From positions 1 to 12,636 of the forward strand of contig JALOOS010000015.1 of assembly GCA_025454275.1 (NCBI GenBank): a stretch of 12,636 nucleotides of DNA, written 5' to 3'. The notes beneath the pieces are model-generated. The model was not told the DNA's origin and did not search any database. It saw only the letters and a list, made by a program, of their open reading frames with translations. This document shows positions 1 through 7,570 of the stretch, in pieces. This stretch comes from Desulfobacterales bacterium (lineage in GTDB: Bacteria; Desulfobacterota; Desulfobacteria; Desulfobacterales; SpSt-501). Made by a program: the position numbers and the translations under genes. How positions within the stretch are numbered: the stretch's first letter is position 1; each line of letters opens with the position of its first letter.

Positions 1-1
1 G

Positions 2-679
2 CTATTCCTTCCACCGGTCGATGTCGATGATGCCCACCTTGGCGGCGTAGCGGATGAGTTCGAAGTGGGTGTGGAGCCCCAGCTTGCGCATGATGCTGGT
101 GCGATGGTTTTCGACGGTCTTGGGGCTGATGCAGAGCCGATCGCCGATGGCCTTGAGCGCCTGCCCCTCGGCCAGGAGTGCCAGGATCTCCTGTTCGCGC
201 GCCGTGAGGGCTTCATAGCCGGGGTCCCGGAGCTGGCGCTGATCGGAGGCGATGCCCGCCAGCTTTTGGACCACCGTCTGGGCGACCGCCGAGTCCATGA
301 AGTACTCGCCTTTCAGCACGAGGTCGATGGCCTGGAGCAGCCGCTCGGGGGCCGACTCCTTGGTGACGAAACCGGTGGCGCCGGCCCGGAAGGCGTTCAC
401 GATGTAATCAACCTTGGAGTGCATGCTGACGATCATGACCCGTGTGCGCGGCAGGCTCTTGCGCAGCTGTTGGGTCAGATCGATCCCGTTCTGATCCGGC
501 AGGGAAATGTCCACCAGGACCAGGTGCGGCTTCAGCGTGCGGGCCGTCTCCAGGGCTTCATCGCCCCGGGCCGCCTCCCCAACCACCTCGTAGGAGGGGT
601 TGCGGCAGATGATCGCCTTCAGCCCTTCGCGGAAAAGCGCGTGATCATCAACGATGACGATGGTTTTTTTACCGGCCAT
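2..679 (-). CDS. NarL/FixJ-type response regulator (receiver + LuxR HTH)
   Basis: Complete 225-residue cytoplasmic transcription regulator, ATG start and TAG stop. Residues 5-120 form a CheY-like receiver: acidic pair D11-D12, phospho-acceptor D57 in the VLVDISLP strand, switch residue S85 and conserved K107 in the TKES turn. Residues 157-215 form a LuxR/GerE helix-turn-helix, with LTAREQEILALLAEG and the recognition-helix region ISPKTVENHRTSIMRKL. The length is normal for the NarL family. The start lies only 4 bp after the histidine kinase stop, and a G-rich ribosome-binding stretch (GGGGGGTGA) overlaps that stop, so the two are translationally coupled and almost certainly form a cognate pair. 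Phosphorylation by the kinase should promote dimerisation and DNA binding. Target genes cannot be read from the sequence; the ole/pfa genes just upstream are an attractive but unproven guess. Confidence 0.96.
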   Translation of the reverse strand: MAGKKTIVIVDDHALFREGLKAIICRNPSYEVVGEAARGDEALETARTLKPHLVLVDISLPDQNGIDLTQQLRKSLPRTRVMIVSMHSKVDYIVNAFRAGATGFVTKESAPERLLQAIDLVLKGEYFMDSAVAQTVVQKLAGIASDQRQLRDPGYEALTAREQEILALLAEGQALKAIGDRLCISPKTVENHRTSIMRKLGLHTHFELIRYAAKVGIIDIDRWKE

Positions 680-683
680 GGAG

Positions 684-2024
684 TCACCCCCCGTGGGGAA
701 GCTTGATGAGAATCCGGGTTCCCTGTCCCGGGCTCGATGAGACGATCATGACCCCGCCGAGCAGCTCCGTCCGCTCCTGGAGGCTGCGCAGCCCCATCCT
801 CTTTTCGGAGTCGATTTCCCGCGATCGCCGTTCGAGGTCGAATCCCCGGCCGTTGTCCTCGATCCGCAGGATGATGTTGGGATGCGCGGCGGTCAGCTTG
901 ACGACCGCTTCGGCCGCGCCGGCATGCCGGTGGATGTTGTTCAACCCCTCCTGGATCATGCGGTAGAGATTGATCTGGGTGTCGACGTCGAGCTTGAGCT
1001 TCTCGACGCCCACGGCCCGATAGTCCACCCGGATCTTCGTTTTGGCGGAAAACTCCTCGCACACCGCGGCCACGGCCGAGACGATCCCCATCTCATCGAG
1101 CCCCGGCGGTCGCAGGTCGTAGGCCAGGTCGCGAACCGTGCGGATCGTCCGGTGGACCAGGCCGGAGAGCTTTGTCGCCCGGGCGCGGATCTCAGGTGCC
1201 GGGGGAGGCTGGTGGTCGAACAGGGTTTCGAGCGAGATCTTGATCGTGGAGAGGTCCTGGCTGATCCGGTCGTGCAGCTCGCGGGAGATCATGCAGCGTT
1301 CGTCTTCCTGGGTTTGCATGAGCTTGCGGGTCAGGGTGCGGATCTGGATCTCGGCGCGCTGGCGCTCGCGCAGGTGGTCGATCCAGCTGTCTAGCCGCAC
1401 CGCGGCGGGATCCGCGTCCAGGAGCTCTCCGGGCGGCAGGTGGTAAAAGTTGTCGAAGAGCTCGGCTCCGACGGCGGCGAGGGGGTGGATTTCGAGGATC
1501 TCGAGCAGCACTTGCGGCGGGAAACGGCGCCGGTCGTACTGGCAAAGGGCCAGGCAGCGGCTGGCCGGCAGAAAACCGTTGAGCCGGGATTCGTAGTCGA
1601 TCAGCCGTTCGGCGCCCATGGGCTGCCTGAGCGCCCAGCTCATCTCGGCGGCGACCCGCAGTCCATCGAAGCCCGCCGCAAGGGCTGCGCGGGTCTCCGC
1701 CGAGAGCCGCGCGATCATGGCCTCCGGGTCGAAGTCACCCCCGGAGGGCCATCCGTCCCTGCTTTCCAGGATCCGGATCTGTCCGCTCATCACGTACGGG
1801 GCCGCCTGGACCCCGTCCGCGCTGAGGTAGCCCAGGATCTGCTCGGCGCCGTGGGAATCGGCCAGATAGAGAAGCTTTTCATAGCGCTCGAGCGCATGGC
1901 GCATGAAGGGGGCGACGAGCGACCGGTGCTCCTCGGGGGAGCCGAATAGACCGCAGATGTGGGAGCCGGGCCGGAGCGCCCAGAGCCGTTTTTCCACTTC
2001 GGTCTGTTTCAGCGGGGCTGCCAT
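684..2024 (-). CDS. MEDS-domain sensor histidine kinase (HisKA_3/HATPase)
   Basis: 446-residue soluble kinase with no membrane segment, so it senses a cytoplasmic signal. Residues 15-200 resemble the MEDS sensory domain of DcmR-type proteins, opening with GSHICGLFGSPEEHRSLVAPF and including the LLYLADSHGAEQI and LIDYESRLNGFLP segments. MEDS was proposed to bind small hydrocarbon derivatives. Residues 214-245 are a charged, probably coiled-coil linker. Residues 240-305 are a HisKA_3 dimerisation domain with phospho-acceptor H251 in ISRELHDRISQDL. Residues 348-445 are the ATPase: N-box EGLNNIHRHAGA, G1 box IEDNGRGFD, G2 box MGLRSLQERTELLGG. I chose the ATG at 2024 because MEDS similarity begins just after it. 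An in-frame ATG at 2213 would add 63 low-complexity residues and overlap the PocR gene. No clear Shine-Dalgarno sequence precedes 2024. The partner is the response regulator 4 bp downstream. Confidence 0.93.
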   Translation of the reverse strand: MAAPLKQTEVEKRLWALRPGSHICGLFGSPEEHRSLVAPFMRHALERYEKLLYLADSHGAEQILGYLSADGVQAAPYVMSGQIRILESRDGWPSGGDFDPEAMIARLSAETRAALAAGFDGLRVAAEMSWALRQPMGAERLIDYESRLNGFLPASRCLALCQYDRRRFPPQVLLEILEIHPLAAVGAELFDNFYHLPPGELLDADPAAVRLDSWIDHLRERQRAEIQIRTLTRKLMQTQEDERCMISRELHDRISQDLSTIKISLETLFDHQPPPAPEIRARATKLSGLVHRTIRTVRDLAYDLRPPGLDEMGIVSAVAAVCEEFSAKTKIRVDYRAVGVEKLKLDVDTQINLYRMIQEGLNNIHRHAGAAEAVVKLTAAHPNIILRIEDNGRGFDLERRSREIDSEKRMGLRSLQERTELLGGVMIVSSSPGQGTRILIKLPHGG

Positions 2025-2036
2025 GCGGGTACGATC

Positions 2037-2051
2037 CCGGGCTTCGCCCGG
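2037..2051 (-). other. Short perfect hairpin upstream of the kinase start
   Basis: CCGGGC-GAA-GCCCGG forms a 6-bp all-GC stem with a three-base loop, 12 bases upstream of the kinase ATG at 2024. No T-run follows, so it is not an intrinsic terminator. In mRNA it would fold close to the initiation region and could lower translation of the kinase relative to the PocR gene. The effect is inferred only from its position. Confidence 0.35.
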
Positions 2052-2121
2052 CCGCACACCTCCGGTGCCGGATGGGGCGGCCGAAGGCGGGGGGCATCCG
2101 TTGTCGCACCGGCGGCACGCT

Positions 2122-2646
2122 TCAGGAGGGGAGCCGCGTTCGGCGCGTGAACTCTGCGAGAATCTCCTCCACGACCGTCGCCAGATGGCGGCCGAGGGCT
2201 TCCGTTTCCTCACGGGAGATAGGGGGGACCGTCGCGGAGAGGCGCTCGACCGCCTCCTCGTCGATGTCGGTCATCTTGTTGACGAGATAGGCATCGATCT
2301 CGCTCCCTTCGAGCCGCATGCCGCAGGCGCCGACGGCCCCCAGAAACTCGCCGTTCAGCCGGATCGGGACGACCAGCTTGATCATGCCGGCATCGCACTC
2401 CTCGATCACAGGTGCTCCTGCCCGCATGGCCTGGGCGGCGATGTTCATGTGGGCCGGGGCGCAGATGAAGCTCTGGCCCTTGTCGGTCTCCTTGATGGCC
2501 GGGCAGAGGCGGTTGGCCCAGTTTTTCACCGGCGTGATGCGATAGCCCTTGGGGTCGAACACATTGGCGTCCAGGCCGGTGCGGGCATGGATCTCCTGCT
2601 CGAGCTCGATCCACCGTTCCAGGGGGGCGATATGCGTGAGTTCCAT
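2122..2646 (-). CDS. Stand-alone PocR-domain sensory protein
   Basis: 174-residue soluble protein consisting almost entirely of a PocR ligand-binding domain (about residues 5-165), the sensor module named after the propanediol regulator PocR. Family marks are C48 in NRLCPAIKETDKG, C62, C84 in EECDAGMIKLVVPI, and the following NGEFLGAVGACG strand-turn with a fourth Cys, C108. The helical C-terminus (residues 143-170) could dimerise or contact a partner. There is no DNA-binding, kinase or cyclase domain. It lies 97 bp upstream of the MEDS kinase, so it probably feeds ligand information to that kinase or acts as a detached input module. I chose the ATG at 2646. An in-frame start at 2739 would add 31 Arg/Thr-rich residues unlike the domain. 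A weak purine-rich ribosome site (GAAAGAA) precedes 2646. The ligand is unknown. Confidence 0.85.
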   Translation of the reverse strand: MELTHIAPLERWIELEQEIHARTGLDANVFDPKGYRITPVKNWANRLCPAIKETDKGQSFICAPAHMNIAAQAMRAGAPVIEECDAGMIKLVVPIRLNGEFLGAVGACGMRLEGSEIDAYLVNKMTDIDEEAVERLSATVPPISREETEALGRHLATVVEEILAEFTRRTRLPS

Positions 2647-2665
2647 GGAGCATTCTTTCACACGA

Positions 2666-2683
2666 GTTGACGCCGAAGTCAAC
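2666..2683 (-). promoter_or_regulatory. Inverted repeat upstream of the PocR gene
   Basis: GTTGAC-6 nt-GTCAAC is a perfect 6-bp inverted repeat ending 19 bases before the PocR ATG, in the 171-bp gap (2647-2817) after oleD. The left arm contains a TTGACT that resembles a -35 box, but no convincing -10 lies at the right distance. It could be an operator for this signalling set or an RNA hairpin. The rest of the gap is GC-rich and shows no clear terminator. Confidence 0.3.
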
Positions 2684-2817
2684 GGCCACCCGCCGCGCGG
2701 GCGGCGTGTAGTCCGGCCGCAGGTTGAAAGGACAAACACACACCAAGGCGTCGTCCGCAGCTCGTGGCGGCGCGGGCAGGGGCCGCGGCGCGAAAACAGG
2801 TAGCCGACGAAAAGGGC

Positions 2818-3831
2818 TCAACGCTCGCTGTTTCTTCTTTGAAACCAGGCCGTGAGCCGACGCAGGCCCTCGGCCGTCGACACCGCCGGGGTGTAGCCGA
2901 GGTCCCGGCGGGCGGCGCTGATGTCGAACCAGTGGGCGCGGGCCAGGGCATCGGCCACGAAGCGGGTCATCGGAGGCTCGCCCGGCAGCCGCAGGCTGCG
3001 GTAAAGTCCTTCGCAGGCCCATCCCAGGAAACGGGCCGTGCGGTGGGAGATGTGCCCCTTCACCGGGCCCCGCCCGGCGGCGGCCAGGATGGCGTCGATC
3101 ATCTCCCAGGCCGGGATCGGTTCGCCCTGGCTGATGAAATAGATCCGGCCCGAGAGAGCGGGGTCCTCCCGTAGGCGGTCGGCCGCAAGGAGATGGGCCG
3201 CCGCCGCGTTGTCGATGTAGGTCGTGTCGACCAAATTTGTCCCGTCCCCGATCCGTTTGAGGCGCCGCGCGCGGGCCAGGATGCGCGGCACGAAATGCGG
3301 GTCCCCGGGCCCCCAGACCTGGTGGGGCCTCAACACGACGGCGGCAAGGCCCGCGGCGGCGGCAGCGGTCACCCGCTGCTCCGCCGCCGCCTTGGTGGCG
3401 GCGTAGTGGGACTCCCAGCGCGCGGGGTAGGGGGCGGACTCGTCAACGCCCTCCATGTCGCGGCCGTCGAAGATAACGCTGGGGGTGCTCGTGTGGATCA
3501 GCCGCTTGACCCCTTGGGTCCGGCAGGCGGCGATCACGTTTTCCGTGCCGGTCACATTGGTCGCCCGGTAATCCGCCGGTGGCCCCCAGGGCGGGGGCTT
3601 GGCGGCGGTATGAAATACCACATCCACCCCTTCGCAGGCCCGTGCCAGGGCGGGCGCATCCGTAATGTCCCCCCGCCGGTGGGCCACGCCGTGCCGGGCC
3701 AGCTCCGGGTGCATGCCGCGTGAAAAACTGCTCACCCGGTCGCCGCGGGCGGCAAGCAGGCGCGCAACGGCCGATCCCAGGAAGCCGCCCCCACCGGTCA
3801 CGAGGACGGTTTCAGGTGTCGGTCTGCACAT
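2818..3831 (-). CDS. oleD: 2-alkyl-3-oxoalkanoate reductase OleD (extended SDR)
   Basis: 337-residue extended short-chain dehydrogenase. The NAD(P)-binding Rossmann motif TGGGGFLG is at residues 12-19. The catalytic region has STPSVIF near residue 115 and the YxxxK pair Y143/K147 in HYAATKAAAE. In the ole pathway OleD uses NADPH to reduce the beta-keto acid made by OleA to a 2-alkyl-3-hydroxyalkanoate, the substrate of OleC. By sequence alone this family is often labelled 3-beta-hydroxysteroid dehydrogenase or NAD-dependent epimerase; the neighbouring oleA, oleB and oleC decide the name. The start codon lies inside the end of oleC (20-bp overlap), with a good GGAG ribosome site 7 bases upstream, so translation is coupled. 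It is the last gene of the cluster. Confidence 0.92.
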   Translation of the reverse strand: MCRPTPETVLVTGGGGFLGSAVARLLAARGDRVSSFSRGMHPELARHGVAHRRGDITDAPALARACEGVDVVFHTAAKPPPWGPPADYRATNVTGTENVIAACRTQGVKRLIHTSTPSVIFDGRDMEGVDESAPYPARWESHYAATKAAAEQRVTAAAAAGLAAVVLRPHQVWGPGDPHFVPRILARARRLKRIGDGTNLVDTTYIDNAAAAHLLAADRLREDPALSGRIYFISQGEPIPAWEMIDAILAAAGRGPVKGHISHRTARFLGWACEGLYRSLRLPGEPPMTRFVADALARAHWFDISAARRDLGYTPAVSTAEGLRRLTAWFQRRNSER

Positions 3832-5539
3832 CGGGGGGCTCCGTTCGGCGCAGGCGGCGCAGGTCGGCCGGGCGGACTTTTTTGCGGGACCAGTCCGCCA
3901 GCTGCTCGCGGAAGATCTTGGCGTTGTGGCGGATGTCGACCGGAAAGGAGGGGTGGAAGAGGACGACGCGGATGGCGGCGGTGATCGCGTGCGCCTGCCC
4001 CAGTTCGAGCAGCTCCGCCTTTATCTTGCGGCGGTTGCGGCGCGGTTGCCCGGCCTCGAGCTCGATGCAGATCACCGGCACCTGGCGCGGCGGAGGGCCG
4101 ATCCCGACGAGCGCGCTGCGGGCCACTGCCGGGTGGCGGTTGAAGATGCTCTCGCAGGGGATGGTGTAGAGGGTTCCGTCCGGTGTGATCACCCGGTGGC
4201 TCTTGCGCCCGCAGAACCAGACCCGGCCCTTGCGGTCCATCCAGCCCAGATCGCCCATGCGGTGCCAGACCTCCGTGCCGTCCGGAATCTTCGCCAGGGC
4301 ATCGGCCTGGGGGTTTTCGAAGTACTGCCGGCTGACCAGCCCGCCTTTCACGGCGATCTCACCGATCTCCCCCTGGGGCAGCAGAAGCTCCGGGGACCAG
4401 CAGCGGATCGGTTCGTCGCTGACGGCGATGATGGCCAGGGGGAGCGCGTTGATCGGACGGCCGACGCAAATGCCGTACCCCTGGTCGGTCAAGGCCCGGG
4501 TCTCGGCGAGGATCTCGCTTCCCAGGATCGAGGCGACCGGCACCGCCTCCGTGGCGCCGTAGGGGGTGTGAAGCTCCGCACCTTCCGCCAGCAGCCCGCA
4601 GAACGCCTCGACCGTGCGCGGCGGAACCGGTGCCCCGGCGCAGATGACCCGCTTGAGGGTGGGCAGCCGCACTCCCTTGGCCTTGCCGTGGGCCGCGAGG
4701 CGTTGCAGCAGGGCCGGGGAGGCGAACATGTTGGTGACCCCCTGGTTCTCGATCTCCGCGATGATCCGCTCCGGGTTGGCCCGGGCGGGCCGGGTGGGGT
4801 CCATGCGCGGGATCACCGCGGTGACTCCCAACGCGGGGTAGAAAAGGGCGAAGAGCGGAAAGGTGGAGAGGTCGATCTCTCCCTCCTCGAGATCGAGATG
4901 GCTGCGGATCTGTTTCAGCTGGGCGTCGAAATTGCCGTGGGTGTAAACGGCGCCTTTGGCCGGTCCGGTGCTGCCGGTGGTGAAGAGGATGGCGGCCGGC
5001 TCATCGGCCCGGGTGCGCGCGCGCTCGAAGGGCGGGAGATTCCGGGCGAGCATCCCCCTCAGGGTCGGCCCGCCCCAGAACCAGCGCCGGCCTACCGTCG
5101 CCCGGGTACGGATGCTCCGGAAGTACTTGCGGAACACCACCCGGGCCGCATGGGCGAGGGGGATTCCGATAAAGGCCTGGGGCCGTGTCGAGCGATAGCA
5201 GGCCAGCATGCGGCGGATCCCCATGCCCGGATCGACGACCACCGGGACCGCTCCCAGTTTGAAAAGGGCGAAAATGATGCCGAAGAACTCGATGCCCGGC
5301 CTTACCATCAGGATGGTGCGTGTGCCGCGGGAGATGCCCGTTTCGCCCAGTCCGTGGGCGATGAGGTCGGATTCACGGTCCAGCTGGCTGAAGGTCAGGT
5401 GGGCGTAGGTGACCCGGCCGTAGCCATCGCGGCCGGCCGGGCACACGACGGCGCGGCGGGCGGGCAGGGCGTCGGCGGCGCGGACCAGGTAGTCGGCCGC
5501 GTTGACGAACTCGGTGTCGGGAGAGGTCGCATCGTCCAT
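3812..5539 (-). CDS. oleC: Olefin beta-lactone synthetase OleC (AMP-dependent synthetase family)
   Basis: 575-residue member of the acyl-adenylating superfamily. Visible motifs, numbered from this start: A3 phosphate loop FTTGSTGPAKG (near 186-196), A5 TPYGATEA (near 325), A7/A8 MGDLGWMDRKGRVWFCGRK (near 428-446), and the A10 catalytic lysine K541 in RHNAKIFREQL. OleC uses ATP to turn the beta-hydroxy acid from OleD into a beta-lactone, rather than making a CoA ester. Length and gene order fit OleC better than an acyl-CoA ligase. The start is uncertain: a GTG at 5587 would add 16 Gly/Ser/Ala/Thr-rich residues, and neither start has a clear ribosome site. The end overlaps oleD by 20 bp. The gene is separate from oleB, unlike the OleBC fusions of some actinobacteria. 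Confidence 0.92.
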   Translation of the reverse strand: MDDATSPDTEFVNAADYLVRAADALPARRAVVCPAGRDGYGRVTYAHLTFSQLDRESDLIAHGLGETGISRGTRTILMVRPGIEFFGIIFALFKLGAVPVVVDPGMGIRRMLACYRSTRPQAFIGIPLAHAARVVFRKYFRSIRTRATVGRRWFWGGPTLRGMLARNLPPFERARTRADEPAAILFTTGSTGPAKGAVYTHGNFDAQLKQIRSHLDLEEGEIDLSTFPLFALFYPALGVTAVIPRMDPTRPARANPERIIAEIENQGVTNMFASPALLQRLAAHGKAKGVRLPTLKRVICAGAPVPPRTVEAFCGLLAEGAELHTPYGATEAVPVASILGSEILAETRALTDQGYGICVGRPINALPLAIIAVSDEPIRCWSPELLLPQGEIGEIAVKGGLVSRQYFENPQADALAKIPDGTEVWHRMGDLGWMDRKGRVWFCGRKSHRVITPDGTLYTIPCESIFNRHPAVARSALVGIGPPPRQVPVICIELEAGQPRRNRRKIKAELLELGQAHAITAAIRVVLFHPSFPVDIRHNAKIFREQLADWSRKKVRPADLRRLRRTEPPDVQTDT

Positions 5540-5615
5540 GGTGCTTGTCGCTGGGCCGCTGCCGGATGGCGTCCCCGCGCTTGTCACACCTACAACAATC
5601 TGCGGCTGTTTTCAA

Positions 5616-6515
5616 TCATGAGAGGGGGTGGCGGTCCAGGAAGTCGAGCACGAGGGGGATGATATTCTCCGGCACGTCTTCGAGCACGTAGTGGCCGGCC
5701 TCCGGGAACAAGTGGGCCTCGGCCCGGGGAAAGCGCCGCCGCCACTCCCTGAAGTAGTCCCCGTCGAAGACGAAATCCCTCCCCCCCCAGCAGATCAGCA
5801 TGGGGTTTGCGGTGAGTGCGTGCAGCCCTTCGTCCACCCGGCGCAGGATGGGAAAGCTCGGATCGTTATCGGTCAAGGGGATATCCTGAACGAATTTGAG
5901 GGTTGCCAGGCGACCGGCACGGGTCCCGGTCGGGGCAAGCAGCCCCCGGCGCACCTCCGGGGCGAGGCCCTTGTGCGAGGCTGTCAGAGCCGCTCCGCGC
6001 GCGAACAGGTTGAGCCGGAGAACGGCCGGGGCAAAGATGGCGGGTGCTGCCCGGATCAGGGCCAGCATCCAGGGCAGCCGCTTTCCGGCCGGCATGCTGA
6101 AAGCGGCCGTGTTCAATATCACCAGGCGGCCGATGCGCTCCGGGTGACGCAGGGCATAGGCGGCGCCGATCATCCCGCCCCAGTCGTGCAGGACGAGGGT
6201 GAGATGGGCCGTCGCTCCGATCCGCTCCAGCAGCCGGTCGATGTCGGAGACGCGGTTTTCCAGACGATAGGGGTAGTGCGCCGCAGCGGGGGTGTCGGAG
6301 AGCCCGCAGCCGATGTGGTCGGGCGCAATCGCGCGCCGCTTCCGGGAGACGGCTGCGATCAGCCTTCGATAGTAGAAGGACCAGGTCGGGTTCCCGTGCA
6401 GCATGACGACCGGCTCGCCGGCCCCTTCGTCCACGTAGTGCATGCGGTGGCCGTCAACCTCCGCGAACCGGGAGCGGAAGGGATAGAGGTGTCGGAGCGG
6501 GTCTATGTCGAACAT
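5616..6515 (-). CDS. oleB: cis-olefin-forming beta-lactone decarboxylase OleB (alpha/beta-hydrolase)
   Basis: 299-residue alpha/beta-hydrolase of the haloalkane dehalogenase-like group. The oxyanion motif HGNPTW is at residues 40-45, nucleophile D111 lies in LVLHDWGGMIG, a candidate acid D247 in CWGGRDFVF, and the catalytic base H275 in PEAGHYVLED. In the ole pathway OleB removes CO2 from the OleC beta-lactone to give a long internal cis-alkene; OleB, OleC and OleD are known to assemble into a complex. Homology alone would allow a haloalkane dehalogenase or epoxide hydrolase, but the position between oleA and oleC is decisive. The ATG at 6515 shares one base with the oleA stop (TGATG), with GTGGA a few bases upstream, so translation is coupled. 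An in-frame ATG at 6521 is an alternative. The frame stays open far upstream inside oleA, but that extension is an Arg/Pro-rich shadow. Confidence 0.92.
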   Translation of the reverse strand: MFDIDPLRHLYPFRSRFAEVDGHRMHYVDEGAGEPVVMLHGNPTWSFYYRRLIAAVSRKRRAIAPDHIGCGLSDTPAAAHYPYRLENRVSDIDRLLERIGATAHLTLVLHDWGGMIGAAYALRHPERIGRLVILNTAAFSMPAGKRLPWMLALIRAAPAIFAPAVLRLNLFARGAALTASHKGLAPEVRRGLLAPTGTRAGRLATLKFVQDIPLTDNDPSFPILRRVDEGLHALTANPMLICWGGRDFVFDGDYFREWRRRFPRAEAHLFPEAGHYVLEDVPENIIPLVLDFLDRHPLS

Positions 6516-7555
6516 CACCATTCCACGCCGAGCATCAGGCAGTTCAGTCCGCTGCCGATGCCGAGCAGGCCGACCGAGTCGCCCGGGTTGAGAAAACCGC
6601 GCTCCGCGGCGATGGCGGCGGTGATCGGCAGCGACACGGTGCCGGTGTTGCCCAGATGGCGGAAGGTGGTGAAGTCGCGCTCCGGGGGGATGGCGATCGA
6701 ATCGAGGATGGTGCGCTGGTGCGCGGCGCCCACCTGGTGGCAGATGATCTTGTCGGGCTTGTCCGGCCCAAGCGCGAGGGTGCGGCGGAAGTCCTGGAAG
6801 GTGGTGGCCCCCAGGGCCACCCCGTGCTGCAGCACCTGGGCCGAGTCGGTCTCGGCCATGTGGGCGGTGCCGGCCGGGATCCCCGTGTCCGGACCCCAGG
6901 TGCAGAGGCGGTGGTGTTCGGGAGCGCTCCGGGCAACGCCGCCGGCCATCCGGTGCCCGGCGGGCGCCAGGCCGCTTGCGCTCAGAAGGACCGCAGCGGC
7001 TCCGGAGCCTCCGGTCAGAGTGGCGATCGTCTTGCGCAGGGTCTCCATGTTCTTTTCCCGCAACAGCCGTGCGATGGTGAGGTCGACGATCTCCCGGGCC
7101 GATTCGCACGCCACCACCAACCCGGCCTGGATCTGGCCGAGTTCGATGGCATTGGCGACCTGGACCATCCCGTTCAATACCCCTAAACAGGCGTTGGTGA
7201 CGTCGTAGACCTGGCACTGCGATGGCAGGCGGAGCCGGTCGGCAACGGCGCAGGCGGTCGCCGGTTCGAGGTTCTCGCGGCAGACGGCGCCGTAGATCAG
7301 CATCCCGATGCGCTCCGCGGGGATGCCTCCGTTCTCGATCGCTTTCCGGCCGGCGCGGGCGGCCTCGGTGGGGAGCGACACCCCGGGGTCCCAATAGCGC
7401 CGCTCACGGATGCCCGTGATGGCTTCGAGCTGGCCCCGCTGGAGGTGCAGTGCGTCGTAGAGCGGTTCCAGCCGCCGCTCCAGATCCTCGGAGGCAACGA
7501 CGTGCGGCGGCAGCTCATAACCGAAAGCGGCGATGGATACGCGGGTGTAGTTCAT
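6515..7555 (-). CDS. oleA: Acyl thioester head-to-head condensing enzyme OleA (thiolase superfamily)
   Basis: 346-residue thiolase-fold enzyme that joins two fatty acyl thioesters by non-decarboxylative Claisen condensation, giving a 2-alkyl-3-ketoacid, the first step of olefin synthesis. The expected catalytic residues are present: E97 in CRENLEPATA, C123 in VTNACLGVLNG, H273 in ICHQVGAAHQ and N303 in LGNTGTVSLP. The 26-residue E-to-C spacing and 30-residue H-to-N spacing equal those of Xanthomonas OleA (E117/C143, H285/N315), which separates it from ordinary FabH. The C-terminal GIGSGLNCLMLGVEW closes the fold normally. I chose the ATG at 7555; a TTG at 7561 is in frame but less likely. No Shine-Dalgarno sequence precedes the ATG, and the predicted promoter lies so close that the leader would be only about 9 nt. 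First gene of oleABCD. Confidence 0.94.
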   Translation of the reverse strand: MNYTRVSIAAFGYELPPHVVASEDLERRLEPLYDALHLQRGQLEAITGIRERRYWDPGVSLPTEAARAGRKAIENGGIPAERIGMLIYGAVCRENLEPATACAVADRLRLPSQCQVYDVTNACLGVLNGMVQVANAIELGQIQAGLVVACESAREIVDLTIARLLREKNMETLRKTIATLTGGSGAAAVLLSASGLAPAGHRMAGGVARSAPEHHRLCTWGPDTGIPAGTAHMAETDSAQVLQHGVALGATTFQDFRRTLALGPDKPDKIICHQVGAAHQRTILDSIAIPPERDFTTFRHLGNTGTVSLPITAAIAAERGFLNPGDSVGLLGIGSGLNCLMLGVEW

Positions 7556-7570
7556 GGTCAATGCGCCAGG

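Noticed and set aside
2025..2213. Longer start for the histidine kinase
   Set aside because: The extra 63 residues overlap the PocR gene, are Arg/Pro-rich and show no MEDS similarity.
2740..2817. Intrinsic terminator after oleD
   Set aside because: There are only a 4-bp AGCC/GGCT stem and scattered T-runs; not strong enough to call.
3665..5662. Plus-strand open frame of 665 codons
   Set aside because: It is antisense to oleC and the start of oleD, low-complexity, with no recognisable motif, while the opposite strand has catalytic motifs in order.
5616..6515. Haloalkane dehalogenase
   Set aside because: The motifs fit that superfamily, but the overlap with oleA and the neighbouring oleC and oleD point to the beta-lactone decarboxylase OleB.
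5628..7208. Plus-strand open frame of 526 codons
   Set aside because: It is antisense to oleB and oleA; composition shadow without domain features.
6522..7394. N-terminal extension of the oleB frame
   Set aside because: The frame stays open to 7394, but the extra residues are Arg/Pro/Gly-rich and overlap oleA in another frame; hydrolase similarity begins at the ATG near 6515.
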